The notes below the pieces were generated by a model, which worked only from the letters and a program-made list of their open reading frames with translations, made no database searches and was not told the origin of the DNA. Of a DNA stretch of 64,000 nt, positions 43,624 through 51,104 are shown piece by piece. Origin of the DNA: Geodermatophilus aquaeductus (lineage in GTDB: Bacteria; Actinomycetota; Actinomycetes; Mycobacteriales; Geodermatophilaceae); assembly GCF_900182545.1 (NCBI RefSeq), contig NZ_FXTJ01000009.1, positions 1-64,000 on the forward strand, given 5' to 3'. The position numbers and the translations under genes were made by a program. Within the stretch, counting starts at the first letter, position 1. The number at the start of each line of letters is the position of its first letter.

Positions 43624-44645
43624 CGGCGTCCCTGGAGGTCGTGTCGCTGGAGCCGACCCCCGACCAGTACCGCTTCTCCTTCGGCGGCGGCGGCGAGCCG
43701 CTGATCACGGTGGCGCCGGGCACGGTGGTCGAGCTGACCACCGAGGACTGCTACGGCGGCAAGGTGCGCGGCGTCGACGACCTGCCGAGCCGGGTGTGCG
43801 ACTTCCCGTACCTCAACCCGGTCAGCGGCCCGATCGCCGTCGAGGGCGCCGAGCCCGGCGACACCCTGGCGGTGCACCTGGTCGACATCGCGCCGGCCCG
43901 CGACTGGGCGGTGTCGAGCACGTTCCCGCACTTCGGCGCGCTCACCACCACCCACTCGACGGCGATGCTGCACGAGCCGCTCGAGGAGCTGGTCTGGCTC
44001 TACGAGGTCGACGCCGAGCGGGGCACCTGCCTGTTCCGGCCACGGCGCGGCGGCCCGGAGGTGGAGCTCCCGCTCGACCCGATGCACGGCACGATCGGCG
44101 TCGCCCCGGCGGCCGGCGAGGTGTTCGCCAGCATCACGCCCGGCGCGCACGGCGGGAACATGGACACCCCGGAGATGCGGGCGGGCACGACCGTCTACTT
44201 CGGCGTCAACGTGCCCGGCGCGATGCTCGCCCTCGGCGACGGGCACTGCCGGCAGGGCGAGGGCGAGGTGTGCGGCACCGCGGTCGAGGCGGCGATGCGC
44301 ACGGTGGTCGTCGTCGACCTGGTCAAGGGCGGCGGCCCGGCGTGGCCGCGGCTGGAGACCGACGAGTTCCTCATGTCGACCGGTTCGGTCCGGCCGCTGG
44401 AGGACGCCTACCGGGTGAGCCAGCACGACCTGGTCACCTGGGCCGCGGAGCTCACCGGGTGGGACCCGCTCGACGCCCTGCAGCTGGTCAGCCAGGCCGG
44501 CCTCGCACCCGCGGGCAACGTGGTGGACACCAACTACACGATGGTGGCCAAGCTGGCGAAGCGGTTCGTGCCCGGCGCCGTGGCGCACGACGGCGCGCAC
44601 GAGCGGCTGCGCGCCACCGCGGCGGCGTACCTGCAGCAGCGCTGA
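43620..44645 (+). CDS. Acetamidase/formamidase
   Basis: A 341-residue FmdA/AmdA-family enzyme that hydrolyses short amides to ammonia and a carboxylate. Typical parts are TTEDCYGG at about 40-47, NPVSGPIAVEGAEPGDTLAVHLVDI, MHGTIGVAP, HGGNMDTPEMRAGTTVYFGVNVPGAMLALGDGHCRQGEGEVCGTAVE, and TNYTMVAKLAKR near the end. The GTG start overlaps the permease stop (GTGA), so translation is coupled. A hairpin terminator follows. Confidence 0.92.
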   Translation: MTASLEVVSLEPTPDQYRFSFGGGGEPLITVAPGTVVELTTEDCYGGKVRGVDDLPSRVCDFPYLNPVSGPIAVEGAEPGDTLAVHLVDIAPARDWAVSSTFPHFGALTTTHSTAMLHEPLEELVWLYEVDAERGTCLFRPRRGGPEVELPLDPMHGTIGVAPAAGEVFASITPGAHGGNMDTPEMRAGTTVYFGVNVPGAMLALGDGHCRQGEGEVCGTAVEAAMRTVVVVDLVKGGGPAWPRLETDEFLMSTGSVRPLEDAYRVSQHDLVTWAAELTGWDPLDALQLVSQAGLAPAGNVVDTNYTMVAKLAKRFVPGAVAHDGAHERLRATAAAYLQQR

Positions 44646-44658
44646 GGACCCGCCGGGC

Positions 44659-44697
44659 CCCGGGATCCGCCTTTCGCGAACGGAAGGCGAATCCCGG
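44659..44697 (+). terminator. Hairpin after the amidase gene
   Basis: CCCGGGATCCGCCTTTC and GGAAGGCGAATCCCGGG form a stem with small mismatches, 14 bases after the amidase stop. It ends the MarR-facing amide operon. Confidence 0.75.
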
Positions 44698-44749
44698 GCG
44701 CCCGGCGGGGTAGCGGAACGGGACCGCCACCGCCGTCGGAGGAGCAACC

Positions 44750-45586
44750 GTGCCCGAGTCCCCGCAGAACCGCCGGTCCGGCGGGCGCACGCCGCCCGGC
44801 CGCGCGCCCGGCTTCCTCCAGCCCAACCGCCGGGCCACGCTGCTCGCGGCCACCGAGCCCGTCCGGGCCGCGGCCAGCGCCGGCGCGCTCGCGCTGACCT
44901 ACCCCCTGCTGCGCGGCGCCCCGCGCGGCGAGCCGCACGGCGTCCTCGTGCTGCCGGGGCTCATGGCCTCCGACGCCTCCACCGTCACCCTGCGCCGCTG
45001 GCTGCGCGGGCTGGGCTACCCGGTGGTCGGCTGGGAGCTCGGGCGCAACCGCGGCCCCACCCGCGAGATCACCGAGCAGCTGCCGAAGCTCATCGAGCAG
45101 CTCGCCGACCGCCACGGCGGCCCGGTCAGCGTGATCGGGCAGAGCCTCGGCGGCATCTTCGCCCGCCGGCTGGCGCTGCGGGTGCCGCGCCTGGTCCGCC
45201 AGGTCGTCAGCCTCGGCTCGCCGTTCGGGCTGGCCGGCCGGCCCGCCGACGGCACGCCCGGCGCCCGGGCCTACGCCCGCTACCGGCACCTGCACGCCGT
45301 CCCGACCTCCGGCCGCGGCGACCTGCGCGGCGCCCTGCCGGTCCCGAGCACCGCCGTCTACTCGCGCTGGGACGGCGTCGTGGACTGGCGGGCCTGCCGG
45401 CAGCGGCCCGGACCGGGCGCGGAGAACGTCGGCGTGCACGCCAGCCACCTCGGGATGGGCCACGACCCGGCGGTGCTGTGGCTGGTCGCGGACCGCCTCG
45501 CCCAGAGCGCCGACGAGTGGCGGCCGTTCAGCCCGCCGGCCCGGCTGCGGCTGCTCTACACCAGCGAGGACGACGTCGAGGGCTGA
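44750..45586 (+). CDS. Alpha/beta hydrolase, lipase-like
   Basis: A 278-residue hydrolase with VLVLPGLMASDASTVTLRRWLRGLGY leading to the nucleophile elbow GQSLGG (S132), then the core strand VSLGSPFG. An acid is likely in YSRWDGVVDW, and the His is in the HASHLGMGHDP region. This is the short lipase/PGAP1-like type often annotated as an acyltransferase or esterase. No signal peptide is seen. GGAGGAG precedes the GTG start. The end overlaps the converging oxidoreductase gene by 31 bases. Confidence 0.82.
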   Translation: MPESPQNRRSGGRTPPGRAPGFLQPNRRATLLAATEPVRAAASAGALALTYPLLRGAPRGEPHGVLVLPGLMASDASTVTLRRWLRGLGYPVVGWELGRNRGPTREITEQLPKLIEQLADRHGGPVSVIGQSLGGIFARRLALRVPRLVRQVVSLGSPFGLAGRPADGTPGARAYARYRHLHAVPTSGRGDLRGALPVPSTAVYSRWDGVVDWRACRQRPGPGAENVGVHASHLGMGHDPAVLWLVADRLAQSADEWRPFSPPARLRLLYTSEDDVEG

Positions 45587-47151
45587 CGCCGCGCGCGCAG
45601 GACGGCGTCGGCGGCATGGGCCGACCCGTGCTCGTGCCCGCGGGCCTCCCGCGGCCGCGACTCCGCCACCTGGACCTCCCAGAGCTCGGAGTCGAGGACG
45701 GCGGCCATCTGCTGGCCGGTGGCGTACCAGTCGGGCAGTCCCGGCCGCTGGATGCCGTGGGAGAGGTCGCTGCCGTCGTGCATGGTCACCAGCAGCGTGC
45801 CGCCGGGGGCGACCGCCGACGCCAGCCGGCGCAGGACGCCGTCGCGGCTGCCGGGCGGGAAGTGCAGGAACGACGCGGTGACCAGGTCCCACCGCTCCTC
45901 CCCCGGCTCCCAGGCCGTGACGTCGGTGTGCCGGGTGTCCAGCTCGAGGCCGGCCGCCTCGGCGGCCGCGGCGGCGCGGTCGAGCGCGGTGCGGGACAGG
46001 TCGAGCGCGGTGACCGACCAGCCGTGCCGGGCCAGCCAGACAGCGTCGCCGCCCTCGCCGGCGCCGGCGTCCAGCGCGCGCCCGGGCGGGAGGCCGGCGA
46101 CCTCGGCGGCCAGCACGTCGTTGACCCGGCCGCTCCAGACGCCGTGCCCGTGGGTGCGGTAGCGCTCCTCCCACCACTGCTCGCCGTACTCCGGGTCGCT
46201 CATCGCCCGGATCACGTCGACCGCGGCCCGGGTGTCCTCGGCGACCAGGTCGGCGTTGATCCCCGCGCCGGCCAGGAGCCCCGCGGCGGCCGCGCCGATC
46301 ACCTGCGCGCCGGGATCGGCGACGTTCCCGGCCGCCCAGACGCCGGGCACCGCGGTGGCGCCGCGCGGGTCCACCGGCACGTGCGACCCGACGACGGCCT
46401 CGCCCATCCGGAACGGCTCGGCCTCCAGGCCCAGCCCGGTCAGCACGGCCGATCGGGCGGTGAACCGGGGGGCGACGACGACGGCCGCGCGGGGCACGAC
46501 CTGCCCGTCGGCGAGCCGGACGCCGGACAGGCGCCCGCCCTGGGTCTCCAGCGCGGCCACCTCGCCACGCACGACGCGGACGCCGCGGGCGGCGAGCGCC
46601 TCGGCGGTGGCGTCGTCGGGCTCCGGAGCCGTGTGCAGGAAGAACACGACGTCGGCGCTCCACTGCCGCCACAGCTGGGCCTGGTGCAGCGACATGGGGC
46701 CGCTGGCGACCACCCCGACCGGCTGGTCGCGCACCTCCCACCCGTGGCAGTACGGGCAGTGCAGGACGTCGGTGCCCCACAGCTCGCGGACGCCCGGGAT
46801 CTCCGGCAGCTCGTCGGTGAGGCCCGTGGTCACCAGCAGCCGGCGCGCCTGCAGCACCCGCCCGCCGGCCAGCTCCACGGTGAATGCGCCGGCGGAGCCG
46901 CCGGTGGCGGTCACCGTGTCCTGCACGAGCGTTCCGCCGTACCCGGCGACCTCGGCCCGCCCGGCGGCGAGCAGGTCCCCGGGCGGCGTGCCGTCACGGC
47001 CCAGGTAGTTGTGCATCTCGCGCGCCGGCGCGTTGCGCGGCGTCCCCTCGTCGACGACGGCGACCGAGCGCCGCGCCCGTCCCAGCGCCAGTGCCCCCGA
47101 CAGGCCCGCCGCTCCCCCACCGATGACCACCACGTCGTACGTCTCGTCCAT
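45556..47151 (-). CDS. Thioredoxin-reductase-like/SAM methyltransferase fusion
   Basis: A 531-residue two-domain protein. Residues 1-310 are an FAD/NAD(P) oxidoreductase of the thioredoxin reductase group (VVVIGGGAAGLSGALALGRA; redox pair C132-P-Y-C135; the WAAGNVADPGAQVIGAAAAG FAD motif). Residues about 325-531 are a class I methyltransferase (ALDAGAGEGGDAVWLARHG; VTASFLHFPPGSRDGVL), similar to TehB-type thiol or metalloid methylases. The fusion may link reduction and methylation of one substrate, such as a metalloid or thiol. It faces an XRE-cupin gene with 68 bases between. Confidence 0.88.
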   Translation of the reverse strand: MDETYDVVVIGGGAAGLSGALALGRARRSVAVVDEGTPRNAPAREMHNYLGRDGTPPGDLLAAGRAEVAGYGGTLVQDTVTATGGSAGAFTVELAGGRVLQARRLLVTTGLTDELPEIPGVRELWGTDVLHCPYCHGWEVRDQPVGVVASGPMSLHQAQLWRQWSADVVFFLHTAPEPDDATAEALAARGVRVVRGEVAALETQGGRLSGVRLADGQVVPRAAVVVAPRFTARSAVLTGLGLEAEPFRMGEAVVGSHVPVDPRGATAVPGVWAAGNVADPGAQVIGAAAAGLLAGAGINADLVAEDTRAAVDVIRAMSDPEYGEQWWEERYRTHGHGVWSGRVNDVLAAEVAGLPPGRALDAGAGEGGDAVWLARHGWSVTALDLSRTALDRAAAAAEAAGLELDTRHTDVTAWEPGEERWDLVTASFLHFPPGSRDGVLRRLASAVAPGGTLLVTMHDGSDLSHGIQRPGLPDWYATGQQMAAVLDSELWEVQVAESRPREARGHEHGSAHAADAVLRARRQPSTSSSLV

Positions 47152-47181
47152 GCCGACGACGGTGCACCCACCAGTGCTGCC

Positions 47182-47212
47182 TTGACAAACTCCGTTGCAG
47201 GAACGGCAAACT
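47182..47212 (+). promoter_or_regulatory. Candidate promoter of the XRE-cupin gene
   Basis: TTGACA (47182-47187) is followed at a 19-base distance by a weak -10 (CAAACT). With the GTG start at 47220 the message would be nearly leaderless. GTTGC-N6-GGCAA between the boxes is a small dyad that could be an operator for the divergent pair. Confidence 0.4.
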
Positions 47213-47219
47213 GGACGGC

Positions 47220-47804
47220 GTGACCGACCTCGACTCCGTCCTCGACGCCGTGGGTCCGCGGCTGCGCGAGCTGCGCCGGCAGCGCGGTGCCACGCTCGCC
47301 TCGCTGTCGGAGGACACCGGCATCTCGGTGTCCACGCTGTCCCGGCTGGAGTCGGGGCAGCGCCGGCCCACGCTGGAGCTGCTGCTGCCCCTGGCGCGGG
47401 CCCACCAGGTGCCGCTCGACGAGCTGGTCGACGCCCCCGAGACCGGCGATCCGCGGGTGCGGCTCAAGCCGGTCACCCGGCACGGCGCCACGTTCATCCC
47501 GCTGACCCGCCGCCCCGGGGGGCTGCAGGCCTACAAGCAGGTGCTGCCGCCGCACTGGGGCGGTGAGCCGGGCGAGCAGCGCTCACACGAGGGCTGGGAG
47601 TGGCTCTACGTGCTGAGCGGGCGGCTGCGGCTGCTGCTCGGCGACACCGACGTCGTCCTCACCCCCGGCGAGGTGGCCGAGTTCGACACCCGCACGCCGC
47701 ACTGGCTCGGCAACCCCGACGACCGGCCGGCCGAGCTGCTGGCGCTCTACGGCCCGCAGGGCGAGCGCATCCACGTCCGCGCCGCCCCCCGCGCCCGCGA
47801 CTAG
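47220..47804 (+). CDS. XRE-family regulator with a cupin domain
   Basis: A 194-residue regulator. The N-terminal helix-turn-helix (LRELRRQRGATLASLSEDTGISVSTLSRLESGQRRPTLELLLPLA) is followed by a C-terminal cupin (about 115-185, EGWEWLYVLSGRLRLLLGDTDVVLTPGEVAEFDTRTPHW) that would bind a small ligand or metal. It is divergent from the oxidoreductase/methyltransferase gene. That arrangement recurs in actinobacteria and suggests it controls that gene. Confidence 0.9.
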   Translation: MTDLDSVLDAVGPRLRELRRQRGATLASLSEDTGISVSTLSRLESGQRRPTLELLLPLARAHQVPLDELVDAPETGDPRVRLKPVTRHGATFIPLTRRPGGLQAYKQVLPPHWGGEPGEQRSHEGWEWLYVLSGRLRLLLGDTDVVLTPGEVAEFDTRTPHWLGNPDDRPAELLALYGPQGERIHVRAAPRARD

Positions 47805-47839
47805 GCCCGTCCTGCGGATCTCGTGCGGCACGACTGCTG

Positions 47840-47872
47840 CCGGTGCCGCTGAGCGGCCCACTGCGGGACACC
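47840..47872. repeat. GTGTCCC palindromic repeat, degenerate copy
   Basis: CCGGTGCCGCT, GAGCGGCCCACTG and CGGGACACC correspond to the inverse orientation of the unit seen at 8984-9012. It lies 36 bases after the XRE-cupin gene and marks the start of the accessory patch. Confidence 0.6.
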
Positions 47873-47948
47873 GCCCTGCGTGGGCGGGAGCGTCAGGACG
47901 CGTGGATGGTCTCGTCCCGCGATGCCGTGGCGTGCCACAGTGAGGCCC

Positions 47949-48464
47949 GTGCTCCGCCTCGTCCCCGTCACCATGGACCTGCTCGATGCCGCGATCGCCG
48001 GCGACGACGCTCTGGCGCGTGCGCTCGGCCACGACGTCACCCCCGGCTGGATGACCTTCCGGGAAGCCCTCCACGCCACCCGGAACGCGCTCGCCGCCTC
48101 ACCGGGGAGCTCGACGTGGGGTACGCGCCTGTTCGTCTCGGGTGAGCCACCGGAGCTGATCGGTTGGGGCGGCTTCAAGGGTGCGCCCGAAGGGGGCGTC
48201 GTCGAGATCGGTTACGAGATCGCCGAGAGCCGGCGTGGGCGAGGACTGGCCACCGCAGCGGCACGGGCGATGGTCGCCGAGGCCTGTGCCGACGAGCAGG
48301 TCACGAGGGTGATCGCCCACACGCTGCCGGAACGAAACGCCTCAAACCGCGTCCTCGAGAAGGTCGGCTTCAGTGACGACGGAGACCACCGTGAGGACGG
48401 CGAACTCGTCTGGCGCTACGTGCTCGTCCGCCCGCCGGCCCAGGAGGAACGGTCCACGGGATGA
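47949..48464 (+). CDS. GNAT-family N-acetyltransferase
   Basis: A 171-residue acetyltransferase of the RimJ/RimL type. It starts VLRLVPVTMDLLDAA and has the acetyl-CoA loop ESRRGRGLATAAARAMVAEA, then VIAHTLPERNASNRVLEKVGF, all typical. The acceptor is unknown. The GTG at 47949 follows the family start; upstream extension is not needed. A weak repeat relic (about 48476-48500, ATGGGCCGCGTAGGGGGTCACG) lies just after it. Confidence 0.85.
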   Translation: MLRLVPVTMDLLDAAIAGDDALARALGHDVTPGWMTFREALHATRNALAASPGSSTWGTRLFVSGEPPELIGWGGFKGAPEGGVVEIGYEIAESRRGRGLATAAARAMVAEACADEQVTRVIAHTLPERNASNRVLEKVGFSDDGDHREDGELVWRYVLVRPPAQEERSTG

Positions 48465-48530
48465 GTCGCCGTGGCCATGGGCCGCGTAGGGGGTCACGTG
48501 GCGGGTCAGCCGGTGGTCGAGCCAGGCCCG

Positions 48531-49520
48531 TCACGTCACGGGGAGCGGCACCGAGGTCGTGCCGCGGCTGCTCGCGAAGCCGAACTGCAGGGCGGCGTCA
48601 CGGTCGGCGATGAAGCGCTGAGACACCTTGGCCTGCGGGACCATGCGGTCGAACCCGTGGTGAGCGGCGCGGTAGACGTGCAGCTCGGTGGGGACGCCCG
48701 CCCGCATGAGGCGCTGGGCGTAGTCGATGTCCTCGTCGACGAACAGGTCGAGCTCTCCGGTCAGCACGGTCGCCGGGGGAAGTCCGGCCAGGTCCTCCAT
48801 GCGGGTCGGCGCGGCATACGGAGAGACGTCGTCCGTGCCGTACGTGTCGCCGAGGTAGCCGCGCCAGCCGATCTCGTTGCTCGTGCGGTTCCACACCTGG
48901 GGGTCGGTGACCAGGTGGCTGAACGGCGTGGAGTTGGTGTCGTCGAGCATCGGGTAGACGAGCAGCTGGTGGGCGACGGTGAACTCGCCACGATCGCGGA
49001 CGAGCAGCGCGAGCCCGGCGGTGGAGCCCCCACCGGAGCTGTGACCGCCGATCACGATCCGGCTCGGGTCGATCCCCAGCTCGTCGGCGTTCGAGACGAC
49101 CCAGGCCAGGCCCGCGTAGCAGTCCTCGGCGGGTGCGGGGAACGGGTGCTCGGGCGCCCTCCGCCAGTCGACCGAGACGACGACGCACTCGTGGGTGTCG
49201 ACGATCTCCTGGCAGAACTGGTCGTCCATGTCCGGAGCCGTCAGCACGTAGCCGCCGCCCTGTGTCCAGTAGAGGCACGGCAACGGACCCGAGGAGGCCG
49301 CGACGGGACGGAAGACGCGGACCATGACGTCGGGGTTGCCCTCGCGGCCGGGCGCCATGTGGTCCGAGTGGCTGACGCGGGGGTTGGGACCGCCGGTGTT
49401 GATCTGCGCGTAGAGCTCCGCGAGCGAGGCTCGGGCGGCCGGGATGTCGGTGAGGTCGAGCGCGGGGATCTGCTCGACGACGACCCGCAGCTCCGGGTCG
49501 AGACGGTCCATGATCGGCAC
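48531..49520 (-). CDS. HSL-type alpha/beta hydrolase with an altered oxyanion motif
   Basis: A 329-residue esterase-like protein of the hormone-sensitive-lipase group. The catalytic Ser is S161 (GGHSSGGG), followed by RRAPEHPFPAPAEDCYAGL upstream of it, an Asp in GELDLFVDEDI and the His in AAHHGFD. The normal HGGG(W) oxyanion motif reads QGGG (YWTQGGGYVL, about 87-90), so the first His is replaced by Gln. It may still be active. No signal peptide is present. It is surrounded by repeat copies. Confidence 0.85.
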   Translation of the reverse strand: MPIMDRLDPELRVVVEQIPALDLTDIPAARASLAELYAQINTGGPNPRVSHSDHMAPGREGNPDVMVRVFRPVAASSGPLPCLYWTQGGGYVLTAPDMDDQFCQEIVDTHECVVVSVDWRRAPEHPFPAPAEDCYAGLAWVVSNADELGIDPSRIVIGGHSSGGGSTAGLALLVRDRGEFTVAHQLLVYPMLDDTNSTPFSHLVTDPQVWNRTSNEIGWRGYLGDTYGTDDVSPYAAPTRMEDLAGLPPATVLTGELDLFVDEDIDYAQRLMRAGVPTELHVYRAAHHGFDRMVPQAKVSQRFIADRDAALQFGFASSRGTTSVPLPVT

Positions 49521-49663
49521 GCTGGCCTCCCGGTCGTCATCGGGTCACCTCGAGGGGTGGGGGACGCTACTCGCGGTCGGCATCGCCCGGAAGCCGCCGG
49601 TACGGCGATCTCGTCCCGCACGTCCGAGAGGTGCCGCGCAGGCACATCACGGCGCCACGAACT

Positions 49664-49723
49664 GCCCCTGAGGCCGCCTTCGCGGCGAGCCGGCGGGTGT
49701 CCTCAAGCGGCCCACTGAGAGAC
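49664..49723. repeat. GTGTCCC palindromic repeat, reverse-orientation copy
   Basis: GTGTCC (49695) and GAGACAC (ending 49723) surround AAGCGGCCCAC. The second half of the unit (CCCTGAGGCCGCCTTCG) precedes it from 49664. It sits in the 343-base gap 49521-49863, which otherwise contains no gene. Confidence 0.65.
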
Positions 49724-49863
49724 ACGTAGGCCCGGCAGTCGAGATGGTCGCCCCTCGCTGGCGCGCTCTGGCGAGGTGACTGCGGGCGGTCTGGCAGGAC
49801 CGTTCGGCGTGAGGCAGTGTCCGGCCTCCGCCCGACTCGCACGGCGAGGTTCAGCGGGCCATC

Positions 49864-50385
49864 TCAGCCGACCGCCACGATGTGCGTCCAGTTCGAAGCT
49901 GAGCCGCTGCTGTGCGTTTCCACGAGATGCCCGGAACTGTCGATGTGCCCGACGGAGAACTTTCCGTCGTCGCTGCGGTAGAGCAGGACGTTGTAGCCGA
50001 CCGCCCTGATGTGCGTCCAGTTCGGAGCAACCCTGTTGCTGTGCGTTTCGACCAGATGCCCGGAACTGTCGATGTGCCCGACGGAGAACTCTCCGTCGTC
50101 GCTGCGGTAGAACAGGACGTTGGAGCCAATCGTCACGATGTGCGTCCAATCCTGAACCGTGCTGCCGCTCTGGCTCCCGATGAGGTGCCCGGAACTGTCG
50201 ATGCGCCCGACGAAGAAGGTGCCGTCGTCGCTTCGGTAGAACAGGACGTCGGGACCGATCGTCACGATGTGCGTCCGGTTGGGAGCCGCGCCGCCCTGGT
50301 TCTCGAAGGTGAGCACCGAACCGTCGATGTGCCCGACGGACAACGCTCCGTCGTCACTGCGGTAGAACGTCACGTTCGGAGCCAT
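49864..50385 (-). CDS. Four-repeat propeller-like protein
   Basis: A 173-residue protein made almost wholly of four 43-residue repeats with the consensus NVLFYRSDDGKFSVGHIDSS, then GHLVETHS, about eight variable residues and WTHIVAVG. The DNA repeats (about 129 bp) are close to identical in places, so the array is recent or still recombining. The pattern resembles the blades of tachylectin-like or related small beta-propellers, but four blades without any other domain is short, so it may assemble as an oligomer. No signal peptide. The ATG at 50383-50385 has GAGGAG upstream. Ligand and role are unknown. Confidence 0.8.
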   Translation of the reverse strand: MAPNVTFYRSDDGALSVGHIDGSVLTFENQGGAAPNRTHIVTIGPDVLFYRSDDGTFFVGRIDSSGHLIGSQSGSTVQDWTHIVTIGSNVLFYRSDDGEFSVGHIDSSGHLVETHSNRVAPNWTHIRAVGYNVLLYRSDDGKFSVGHIDSSGHLVETHSSGSASNWTHIVAVG

Positions 50386-50417
50386 CTCGATTCTCCTCAC
50401 ACCGTCTGGCTGGCGAT

Positions 50418-50439
50418 GCCACGCCCCGGAAGGCGTGGC
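50418..50439. other. Hairpin upstream of the propeller-like gene
   Basis: GCCACGCC (50418-50425) and GGCGTGGC (50432-50439) form an 8-bp stem with a six-base loop, 33 bases before the gene. It could be part of the leader or a terminator of upstream transcription. Confidence 0.5.
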
Positions 50440-50519
50440 GCAATGGCAGATCCGTAAACCCTCATCGCCCTTAGTCTCGTGATCGGCGCGACGTCAGCCC
50501 TTCGGCCGTCACCAAGTTC

Positions 50520-50849
50520 TCACGCCAGGGAGATCAGCATCTCCAGGGAACTAGGACTGTCCCGGCAGCCGCCTCGTGTCCCTGGGCGGCCCACTAGGGG
50601 GCACATGGTCGGGAGGCGTACACAGACGCACGACCCTGCTGCAGGGGACCCCGCCCTAGTTCGAGAAGCCTGTACTCCGCGAGTTCCCCGTCGGTCGAAC
50701 GTCACAACTGTGAACTCGTCCGCCAGGGCCTCCGCAACCCCTCTGAAGTGTCCGGCGTCGCCGGTGGCACCCGCGATGAACAGGACCGACGGTCCCTCAC
50801 CGCGACGCTCGTAGTACAACGTCGTCCCGTTGACATCGATCGTGGTCAT
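50520..50849 (-). pseudogene. Broken alpha/beta hydrolase gene, N-terminal remnant
   Basis: Reading from the ATG at 50847-50849, the first 57 residues (TTIDVNGTTLYYERRGEGPS, later VLFIAGATGDAGHFRGVAEALADEF and VVTFDRRG) are the N-terminus of an alpha/beta hydrolase. After TFDRRG the similarity stops, before the nucleophile elbow, and the frame runs into a palindromic repeat copy at 50558-50604. The rest of the enzyme is missing, so it is a remnant cut by deletion or repeat insertion. Confidence 0.78.
50558..50604. repeat. GTGTCCC palindromic repeat inside a broken gene
   Basis: GTGTCCC (50576-50582) and GGGGCAC (ending 50604) surround GGGCGGCCCACTA. CTGTCCCGGCAGCCGCCT precedes it as the second half. 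It sits downstream of the point where hydrolase homology is lost. Confidence 0.65.
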
Positions 50850-51043
50850 GACCACTCGATCCCGAGCTGTGGGGACTGAAGCGAAACGGTTCATGGTAGG
50901 GCTCGTCCTGCGGCGCTGACCGGAGTCGAGGCGTGCCGTGCGGTGGATGCGGTGGGCCGCCCCGGCTGGGTGTCGTCCCCCACTGGCGCCTGCTCCTCGA
51001 TGGATCGCGCCGTCTGCCGGTTCGGAGCCCGACGCACGCCCGG

Positions 51044-51071
51044 GTGTCCCGTAGGCCGCCTCCAGGGACGG
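51044..51071. repeat. Half copy of the GTGTCCC repeat
   Basis: GTGTCCCGTAGGCCGCC and TCCAGGGACGG form the second-half dyad only. It lies in the 210-base gap between the broken hydrolase and the MDR oxidoreductase and is the last copy seen in the window. Confidence 0.5.
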
Positions 51072-51104
51072 GGATGGCGACGCACGAGAGCCGCAGCACA
51101 GGCC

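Noticed and set aside
49864..50385. CRISPR-like array
   Set aside because: The regular repeats are 129-bp coding repeats in one frame with no spacers and no cas genes.
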